Shown here piece by piece: positions 56,801-64,000 of a stretch of 64,000 bases of DNA. Below the pieces are notes generated by a model. The model worked only from the letters and a program-made list of their open reading frames with translations. It did not search any database and had not been told where the DNA came from. The stretch is taken from NCBI GenBank assembly GCA_000310025.1, contig FN649751.1:6482717-6546716 (forward strand), read 5' to 3'. Positions within the stretch are counted from its first letter, which is position 1. The number at the start of each line of letters is the position of its first letter. A program made the translations under genes and the position numbers. The DNA is from Ectocarpus siliculosus (taxonomy: Eukaryota; Sar; Phaeophyceae; Ectocarpales; Ectocarpaceae).

Positions 56801-59174
56801 CTTGTGCCTGTTGCCGTGAGTCTTTCGATGTCGCCGTTCCTTGAACACGACGGCTCACCAAGCAGTTCGCACGGCGCTGGGTTATCATCACCGCAGAACC
56901 CGTCGTCACTGTCAACATCTCCCGAGTCGCATGTGTTGTCCTCGTCAGAGCAGCAATAGACACCATCAGCATCGACTATTCCGTCATACTCGGTGCACGG
57001 ATCATCTGTTCGTGGCAGAGCGGGTCAGTTAGGGGCCAGCGCACGTTTGACAGGCCGTTGTGTTGGGAAAGTTTGTACGAATATATATCATGAGGCACAT
57101 TTGCGAATCGCGCTTTTGGCTCGCTGCTGTAAATGGCAAGTCCGTTGAAGTCAATAGGCAGCAGTAACAACGTGCCAACAATTTGAATAGAATCTGTCGT
57201 ACACGCCCGGCACTCACCACTCTCTTCGGTACTACCGTACCGGCTATCGACGTCGGCCCACCAATTGCTCCAGAACTCGTCATCTTTCCGGCTGCCGTCC
57301 TCATTAAACCCCTCCGACCAGGGGAGACCCTGGTCTGCCTTTCCGGCCAAAATGAGCGCGTTTCCGACGCCCAGGGAAGCCGAGCTCGTGGGCCCTATGG
57401 GTGACGCCGCGTGCACTACAACGGACTGCACCTTTTCACCGCTGGAAAATCCGTGAGAGCAGTCGTCGACGAACTCGTATGGTTCGGTGTAGTTGTAGGG
57501 TGTGGCCTCTGTGAAGTTGACCGTGAACTCGAGGCAGCCGTTCTGCAGCGAGCTGGAATGGTCCATCTTCGCGCATGTGATGTTCAGCCGGATCGTGGTG
57601 TCGTTGAGGGCCTCGTACAGACTTGGGTCCATGTGGGGCTGACGAAATAGTTGTCGATCAACGGGAGGAGAGGGAGGGGGTGATTGTCCCCAAGACACAG
57701 AAGAAAAGTGTTGCCCCGAGTATTGGGATACCGTAGGTCGCAAAAGATACCAGACTCCCTGGGCCAAAATTCAAAGCTCGATTACTCCACGCAGAACCAA
57801 ACGGTTCGTTCGCGGAAAGCTTTCAACGCCTTCACTTTCGGCACCCTCGCCGTTCTTGCCGCATGAGCATTAGAGCTGAGAAAACCCGTCCAGGTAGTGT
57901 GGCATCTTAGGCCACCTACGGTAAGAAGGTGGAGCACAAGGCGAACGTGCATGTCTTTCCCATGCACTGTTGTTCATCGTGAAGCGATATGGCGTCGCTG
58001 GGTCGCGCTGGAAACAGGATCAAGGACGTAAACGAAGTAGAATTTGGACCGGGAGCGAAATAACGTGTTGCGGCTAGCTATGCTTGTGAGGCAGATGTAC
58101 GGGCGCTGCTAGAGTTCAGGAGTGGCATACACGAGGCCACAAGCCTCGAGTCGGGGAGTGTAGGTATTTTATTTCGGGGGCTATCCGTTGCTGTAAATGG
58201 GAGGACATCTTAATTGTTTCCCATATTGTTGTTGTTGTTGATCTCTTCACATTAAACTCGTGTCAGTTGCTATTATATAATAATCCCAAAATCTAGGAAA
58301 TACTCGGTCCGTGGTCACAAAAAATGCTGGAGCCACGCCTAATGTTTGCCATATGAAATTCATAATTTCTCAGAAAGGGTACATACCTGGAGGTGGCGGA
58401 CCCAGAGCTGGTTTTGGTAAGTCGCGTAGAACACATCAACTTCGAGCTCGTCGCCATCATTCCCAACGTATGTGGTGTTCCACGTGTCGTCCCCTACTTG
58501 GTAAGCACTCGATTCACCGTTGCAGCTGTGCAGCGTTCCGTCTGTTGTCGTACATGATAAGCAGAGAACACCAGGCATTGAACATGAACAAATATTATGC
58601 AGCATTAGCATTCGCAGTTCTGGTATTTGCCCTGCAGAATATAGGTGCTATTGGTTCGAGACTGGCACCCTGTCCTCCAACAAACCGCCGGCTGGCACCG
58701 TTGACGTACCACACGTACGCGCGTGGACATTCCAATGTGTGCGCTAGCCCAAAGTCATTGCGCGCCTGCATCGCCACTACCGCTGCTCGAGTGCTGTACA
58801 CAAATGCACGGGGAGGCACGCGCACCAGTGTAGATTGCAAGTGCAGCAGTAAATACATGACAATTTAATGCCAACGACGTGGCATTTTCTTTCCGTCACC
58901 TTTGTTTGCGCTCTCGCTTGATACGTCTACTCTCTAATAACGTCGAAATTGACTCACTTTCGTCTTCCTCCACCCATCCTCGTGTGATGATGTTGTTCCC
59001 GAGGTTGAGCTGGACGTCACCAGGGCTGTTTGGCCCTGCCTCCGGCAAGCGGAAGTTCGGCAACTGTCCATCGCTGAAAGTGAAGTTACAGGCGTCTGTC
59101 GTCGTAAACTGGGAGGCGGACACCGCCGTCGTGGACAGCAACGCCACCAACGCGAAGCAACATTTTTTTAGCAT
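50802..59174 (-). CDS. Secreted or anchored WSC-domain protein with three copies of a novel module (10 exons)
   Basis: Exons in transcription order: 59174-58958, 58541-58387, 57638-57218, 57005-56859, 56072-55984, 55197-54987, 53828-53546, 52827-52602, 51918-51685, 50909-50802. Phases (1,0,1,1,0,1,2,0,0) agree throughout and the sum is 2,091 bases, 696 residues plus stop. Residues 1-21 are a signal peptide (MLKKCCFALVALLSTTAVSA). Module 1 covers about 25-235, an acidic Cys-rich segment about 264-313, WSC about 314-410, module 2 about 414-508 and module 3 about 509-661. The end (LGAAALSAAYLLW) is hydrophobic with almost no cytoplasmic tail, suggesting a GPI signal or membrane anchor. Many N-x-S/T sites fit secretion. 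WSC domains bind polysaccharide in yeast sensors and are common in brown algae, so a cell-wall role is inferred. Confidence 0.8.
51685..53828 (-). other. Module copies 2 and 3
   Basis: Copy 2 (53828-53546) has parts b and c only: GCTGSSAQFWDPKNGEW, DGESHDLDMFY, ELWVTEIESWMAPSLYNQL, then CPEDNVVVDSCVIF. Copy 3 has part a in 52827-52602 (PSFDIPEAVPNSPGDVLL, then YCNGDSAEYSGEDGYW) and parts b-c in 51918-51685 (DGETHELKHVFYPTQRDLY, NWEPNLRGLLENRIVRLQVY). Shared skeleton: P-E-A-x-P-N-S-P-G-D-V, C-x-G-x-S, D-G-E-x-x-x-x-x-x-F-Y, W-x-P-x-L. Intron positions differ between copies. Confidence 0.65.
54987..56072 (-). other. WSC domain over two exons
   Basis: Exon 56072-55984 gives YLGCFEDNRNRERFMEMAAR and WDMTTE. 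Exon 55197-54987 gives LCEELCAGSRQFGTQWSREC, WCGPED, then CNMECSGSDDGEICGG and SAMSTYEF. The set Y-x-G-C-F, M-T-x-x-x-C, F-x-x-Q-x-x-x-E-C-W-C-G, C-x-M-x-C-x-G and C-G-G-x-x-x-x-x-x-Y is the complete WSC signature with eight cysteines. The junction is phase 0 at GAG|GTGTGC. Confidence 0.88.
55750..55860. repeat. Trinucleotide-type repeat in a WSC-gene intron
   Basis: Imperfect (GAC/TAC)n tracts (CGACTACGACTACGGCTACG and relatives) within the intron 55983-55198. They create open Thr- or Asp/Tyr-rich frames on the plus strand that are not genes. Confidence 0.8.
57218..59174 (-). other. Module copy 1 (three exons), with signal peptide
   Basis: Parts: (a) PNFRLPEAGPNSPGDVQLNL in exon 1; (b) SCNGESSAYQVGDDTWN and DVFYATYQNQLWVRHLQ in exon 2; (c) MDPSLYEALNDTTIRLNITC and CLEFTVNFTE in exon 3. 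Exon 3 continues with about 100 residues found in no other copy (DDEFWSNWWADVDSRYG near its end). The module shows beta-rich, N-glycosylated character; no family is recognised. Confidence 0.65.
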
Positions 59175-59415
59175 GGCTGTGCAATTATTGTTTAGACTAG
59201 TCGTCGCTTCGTGGCGCATGATGAATGTACACGGCTGGTGTACACCGAACTGAAGTACGCACGTATGGCGTTGATTGCCGGCAAGATGTCGTCACTTGTC
59301 GTCAAGCTTGTCGTTTGTCGTACGCATTCGATTATACGATTGGACGCGAAAGAGCTAAGTAAGCGTTTCATTTGAGCGGGAACAAGAGCGTGTTGAAATG
59401 TTGAAATGCAGCGCA

Positions 59416-59474
59416 TTAAGGAATAATAAAAACACACACAGAACGACTACCCATTCGAGATATACCCACAGTCG
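59416..59474. repeat. Direct repeat copy A (pairs with 61021-61079)
   Basis: Begins AAGGAATAATAAAAACACAC and ends ATATACCCACAGTCG. It is nearly identical to 61021-61079 over about 58 bases, with one clear substitution (GAACGACT versus GAAAGACT). Confidence 0.8.
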
Positions 59475-60954
59475 AACGGGATGTGGTGGAGTATTTTCAG
59501 TGAGTGGAGGGAAACCGGCTGGGTACTGGACTTATTTCGAGTCTTTTTAAGTCTATACTCTGATGATTTATACCAGTGATGCCAGCTGGTGCTAAGTACA
59601 AAAACATCTGTATAGGTAACTTACATTTTACAACACATTGAGGACACTGGCTATTGTCGGAGACAGATGCCGGTGCCGTGGCAGTATTATCCCACTACCA
59701 GGGGAAGGCTATTTCCTCTCGTGATGTGTAAACGAGGAGAAGAGGGTAGAAAGAGAGAGTGGCCATAGCGGCAGAGGGAGAGGAGAGTCGAAGACTCTCC
59801 GCTTCCACTTTCGGCAAGTGGCCAGGGACTTCGGAAGATCTGACAGGTGTCCTCCACAACATCCCCTGTAGTTCTCTACTGGGTCAACGACAAAATATCG
59901 GGGAGAATCCCTCCGTTGTGTCGTGTATTGTAAAATGTAACCTTCGCAGGGGACACGGCGCAGTGTCTATTGACAGCTTGCTGGTTTATTAAACATAGAC
60001 TATTAGGAATAATATTATTGTAAAAATCATGGAAGATGTGGAACGAAGTATACAGCAGTACATTATATTTTACTCGTTTTTCAAATCTACAGATTTTTTA
60101 ATTTGACGGACAGCAGGTGTTGTTTCCCGCCTTTTTTTTGAACTTACAAACCGTATTTGATCCTTTGGGGTAATGTATCAGTGATGTTTACAGCAGTAGA
60201 TGAGGATGGTACAGTAGGTAGGGTATAGCAGTCAGTTTGTTTCATGTTAGCTTGTTTCTTGTTATGTTGGGTGTTGGTAAACACCATCAGTAGAGCACGG
60301 AAAGTTTTCAAATGATTTACATCCAATGTGGTGGTTGTTGTCAACTTCGCTGGTGTTCCTCAGAGCGGTTTGTCGAGATATCTTGTCGCAACCATGTCGT
60401 AATCACGTTGTAGAGCATCCGTCATGAAGGTCAGCAGCAGCAGCGAGTAGCAGTTGGTCTCTCCGTGTGGAGCAGTGGTGGTGTGGACATATGTTATACG
60501 GAGTAGGGCGAAGGATACAACACGTAGAAATTACCCACCTGGATGTACAGCGATCAGCAGCGAAGACGATGTGTGTCAGCCACGAGGTCAATATGGGAGA
60601 GCACCTTAGCACGAAACCCGATACAGCTTTCCCGCCTTGCCTCAAGTCCTATCGGAGGGGCTATATATGTGGTACCACGGCAGGGATCCGAATGCCGGCT
60701 GCTCCGAACTCAATGGGAGGGTTGCGGTAGGGATCACACTGAGAATACGACACAACGAATCCATCTCTATCTATCATAGAAAAAGAGTCAGAGACAGATT
60801 AGCAATGAATTCATAGCGTCAGAAAAAGCTACCTGTATGTCTACGATTTCCCAGACAGCATACTTGTATAGGGACATGATTGCTGTATGCAATAATAATG
60901 AAACGTAGAATGTAGATGCGGTGTAATATGTGACGTTTGGGAAAACGTACAATA

Positions 60955-61079
60955 GATGGGTAGTCTTTCTGTGTGTTTTTTTATTACCCTAACCCTAAGA
61001 CGTTTGGGAAAACTTTTAATTAAGGAATAATAAAAACACACACAGAAAGACTACCCATTCGAGATATACCCACAGTCGT
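60955..61079. repeat. Palindrome plus direct repeat copy B, with telomere-like loop
   Basis: ATGGGTAGTCTTTCTGTGTG at about 60957 is the reverse complement of CACACACAGAAAGACTACCC at about 61034, giving arms of about 30 bases. The loop contains CCCTAACCCTAA (about 60987-60998), and the phrase GACGTTTGGGAAAAC occurs both before (60930) and inside (61001). The right arm is direct repeat copy B of 59416-59474. Confidence 0.75.
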
Positions 61080-62854
61080 AACATGTGTGACGAGTGACGA
61101 GTTCTAGCGAGGAGCTCACGAATGAATTGATGGATTGATGGTTGAGCAGAAGATTGTAATTGTAGCGAGATCACGAGGTGTTGCGAGCCCCACCGGGTTC
61201 ACTCCCCAACTAGTCTATCCCTCAACATTGTTCGTGGGGTGGATTATGCCACCCTTCGAAGGCTACTGTGGTAGTACTCATCATGTGTGGTTTTGAGCTC
61301 TCCTATGCAGGTGCGCAAGTAAGTGCGTGACCGTCCATCGGTCATTTGGATCTTCGGGGTATCTCCGGTAGTAGAATCTTTGGCAAGTTGTCGCGCGTTC
61401 CGTGCTGTCATTCATGGCTTCCGAGTTCCGGACGTTTCTTGCGACTGTTGCTCGCGTGCCTCGGTGTTTGTGATGCACCTGGGTGTCCACCCTCTTCCGT
61501 TGGTTGCTTGTGTCTACGAGGAAGACCAATAAAACGACTTCACCAACTCTTCACATTGTCAACCGGGACAGCTGTTCTCATCCAGCAGCACTCGGCTTGG
61601 GGCCAATCAACAAACATCTCACCTCTGCAAGTACCCTGAGGAAGAAAGAAAGTGTAAGTCCCAAAAGCGGCATCTAGAAACAACATCGACTTCGGTCTCA
61701 CTGTCTCGACAGACGGCCTACACAGACTTCGGTCTGCACATCACACAGACTACTGCCTGGAACTGCACATAGGCTCAACAGCCTCCAGACACGAGCCTTG
61801 GGTATAGGGCACCTCGACACGACGCATTTCTACATGGATGGCACGCTAACTGGTGTCTGAAGACTCAACGAGGCCTCGGCAGAAGAAGAAGACCTTCGTT
61901 ATCGCGAGATCAGCAGAACAATGAGGACTGAAGACCGCCGACAACAGCACAGCAGAGGAGACAAGATAGTACGGCCAGTGGCAGCAGGGATCGCTACCCT
62001 ACTGCGCTGAACAAGCACCCCCGGGAGTGGGCTGGAGACTGTTCGGCGGAATACAAGTCTATAACAACTGGTGTTCACGCTAGACGAAGACCTGAAGTAG
62101 CGGGCACCGGACGGACGGGCATTGAGGGCACTCACCCCGTGACCGGTATAAGTCGTAGGCCAGCGGAAGCGTGAACCCTTCACCCCGTATACAACGGACG
62201 TCAGGAAAGTCCTGCCGTGAGTACGACTCTGTGTAGTGACAACCTCTCCGCTGACAAAATTTAAATTGTTGCGCCGAGATAAGCTCACGCGGCAGGCAGG
62301 TACGCCACCAAACCGAGTCTACAGATCGTACGCTGACTCTCGGGTGAGCAGTAATCCCTACAGGCAGTAAAGCGGCGGGGGTGGAGCGAGCGCGATTCCC
62401 AACCCATGTAAATCGAGAACTGCGGTCGGTGGAATTTGAGTCCTGATCCGGCTAAATTCACACGACGTCTCGGTGGAATTGGTGACGCTGATCCCGTCAC
62501 AACCACGCGAGAACCCCACCGGTAGAAGAAGATCTCCAATCGGCGCGGGTTTACGTCCTGACAGAGTAGGCGGCGCGGCTCCAGACCACCCTACATAAAA
62601 AAGAGCTATGAGTTGGGCAACTAATTTCCTTCATCGAGAGCAGCAGGAGTTGCTGCATCTACAGAGAAAGGAGGAGCTGCATCATCAGCAGCAGAAGGAA
62701 ATTCAGCCAAGACTAGAGATAAGTCTTATCATCAACCATCAAGGTCTCACCGAGTGGGTTGCCGGCACACATACGCATCTCAGGAAGTAAGCCGTGAAGC
62801 CGAAGAACTCAGCAGTCACACTACGCACTAGTCTGACACGGAAAGCTGCAGTTG

Positions 62855-63232
62855 GAATTTTCCCCCGAACCCTGAAGTTTAAGCTGGTGGATTGGTCAGC
62901 GCTTCACAAAAGTGTTGCGCTGGAAAGAAGGGACTGTACGACATTTTCCCGAATCCTGAAGAGAGCTGGTAACTTGTGCAGCACTTTACAATAGGGTTGC
63001 GGTGGAAGACAAGAACTGTTCAAGAGAAGAAAGGAGCAGTTCGACGTCACAAGAATTTCCCCGAACCCTGAAGGCAAGCTGGTAACGTGGACAGCACTTC
63101 GACAAATAGGGTGTCGCTGGAAAATATTGAGAGAGACAGCTATTAATAGCTGTTCGAAAAGAATTTTCCCTGAACCCGGAAGGAAGCTGGTAACTTGGAC
63201 AGCACTTCTACAAATAGGGTGTCGCTGGAATA
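62855..63232. repeat. Four-copy degenerate tandem repeat
   Basis: Units start near 62855, 62940, 63049 and 63160. Each has a core like GAATTTTCCCxGAACCCTGAA, AGCTGGTAACTTGGACAGCA, then CTTCxACAAATAGGGTGTCG and CTGGAA (about 75 bases). Spacing is 85-111 bases because the intervening segments differ. The last two units are most alike. No conserved reading frame. Confidence 0.75.
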
Positions 63233-63749
63233 CGAACCGAGCTCGAACGACGACAAGTACGCCACTCTGAGCACCGGAGGTTGCGCGGAAACAAGAATTG
63301 TGCCAGGTTTGGCTTCCTGCATCAGCAATTCAAGTCGACATTACAACGAAGAGTACAGTTCTGGAAAAGGAAGCCTCAACATTTGAGCAAGGAGCCTCAA
63401 CATTTAAGCAAGGATTTCTTACGCAGCAACAATTCAAGTGAATTGGAAAAGGAGCAAGTGGAAGGTTGTGTTGTACAACCTGGTGTTTTGTCAGAACGGT
63501 TAGAAAGATCAAAGGGGGCACTAAGAGAGAATTGATAGGTAGGTATGTATAACGAAAGGAAAAGAAAAAAAGAAGAGATGCACCTTGCTCACAACAGAAG
63601 AAACATCTGAACGAAAGAGCTAGATAACAAGCAAACAAGAGGAGGAGTAGAAGAGAGACAGAGGAGGAAGAAGAAGGAAGCGAGTGTACGGAAGGAAGGA
63701 GACAGAGAAAGAGAGCAAGAGCATCGTTGGTTCGTTTTTTTTTTTTCAG
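63233..63749. other. Spacer at the right edge
   Basis: Includes AACATTTGAGCAAGGA/AACATTTAAGCAAGGA as a short direct repeat (about 63379 and 63399) and a purine-rich GAAGGA/GAGAGA tract (63655-63720). No gene recognised. Confidence 0.35.
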
Positions 63750-63822
63750 GATCGGCCGACCCGGCGCTTGAGCGAGGGGGCCGGAATCCTGCTGCCGAGC
63801 GCGGGGTCCCATGCCGAATACG
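63750..63822 (+). CDS. Possible internal exon of a gene continuing beyond the window
   Basis: A run of about thirteen T followed by CAG (63749) is a strong acceptor, and GTAAGG at 63823 a strong donor. The frame between reads DRPTRRLSEGAGILLPSAGS HAEY when split at the donor. Purine-rich sequence just upstream argues against an exon there. Too short to identify; the long Ser/Leu-rich minus-strand frame across it looks like a shadow. Confidence 0.3.
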
Positions 63823-64000
63823 GTAAGGCTTGGGACGTTGACGCCGATGCGGCGCCGCGACGAGGAGGAGGAAGAGCAAGGCGGATGGCGGGGCCAAGGA
63901 AGGGGAGAGGACGGGGGCTCGTCGCAGAGGGGCGGAGGTGAGAGGAGGAGGTCGTTGAGCCAGGGTGAGCAACGGGTGACCAGTGTAGAAGGCACGGGGA

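Larger units (their letters stand above)
59175..62854. other. Upstream region and repeat-rich spacer
   Basis: The bases just right of 59174 must include the promoter and 5' UTR of the minus-strand surface-protein gene; no core element can be assigned. Besides the paired repeats described separately, the stretch has only short frames with no family (for example 62608-62790, Gln/Glu/His-rich). A block near 62470-62530 resembles the start of an LTR element only vaguely and is not called. Confidence 0.35.

Noticed and set aside
62400-62540. Possible LTR-element primer-binding region (GGTGACGCTGATCCCGTC)
   Set aside because: No tRNA match could be confirmed by eye and no flanking LTR pair or pol was found.
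62855-63232. Possible CRISPR array
   Set aside because: Only four degenerate repeats of about 75 bases with uneven spacers, in a eukaryotic context and with no cas genes.
1-64000. tRNA and rRNA genes
   Set aside because: No stretch with a complete cloverleaf (A-box, B-box GGTTCGANTCC and matching acceptor) or rRNA core sequence was seen on either strand; a tRNAscan-SE/Infernal run would settle it.

Overview
The window reads as nuclear DNA of a multicellular stramenopile, most likely a brown alga (Phaeophyceae, Ectocarpus-like). This is inferred from several things: genes split into many short exons by GT-AG introns of several hundred bases, long untranslated spacers, alanine/glycine/glutamine-rich disordered exons, a WSC-domain surface protein, an FNIP-type 22-residue repeat protein, and many decayed mobile elements. 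No rRNA, tRNA, CRISPR array or prokaryotic operon was seen. All exon models were built by eye from splice signals, reading-frame phase and protein family patterns; there is no transcript evidence.

Region 1-4.4 kb holds a foldback element (413-868), the last exon of an unidentified gene (1225-1398) and non-coding DNA. Region 4.4-26.6 kb is one very large plus-strand gene of about 25 exons and about 3,060 codons. Its product joins a linker-histone-like H15 winged helix (split by an intron), a DDT domain, the WHIM motifs typical of ISWI-partner proteins, a PWWP domain and long low-complexity tails: a chromatin-remodelling/reader scaffold. A second foldback element sits in one of its introns.

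Region 26.6-41 kb is repeat-rich. It has three diverged copies of a dispersed repeat (about 29.0, 34.7 and 39.7 kb), an FNIP repeat gene (32.2-33.4 kb) and a six-exon gene of unknown function (37.7-39.7 kb). Region 41.2-46.7 kb is a degraded, 5'-truncated Ty3/gypsy retrotransposon whose pol carries a C5-cytosine DNA methyltransferase-like domain between RNase H and integrase. This is the most striking feature of the window. Its integrase tail ends in a Tudor-like acidic motif. A decayed Helitron Rep fragment follows at 47.5-48.7 kb.

Region 50.8-59.2 kb is a ten-exon minus-strand gene with all phases consistent, 696 codons plus stop. It encodes a secreted or membrane-anchored protein: signal peptide, three copies of an unrecognised extracellular module, a cysteine-rich segment, one WSC domain and a hydrophobic C-terminal tail. 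Region 59.2-64 kb holds paired direct and inverted repeats, a four-copy tandem repeat and a possible exon at the right edge.

Together the window shows a chromatin regulator and a cell-surface/wall protein separated by a nest of transposons, one of which apparently captured DNA methylation machinery.
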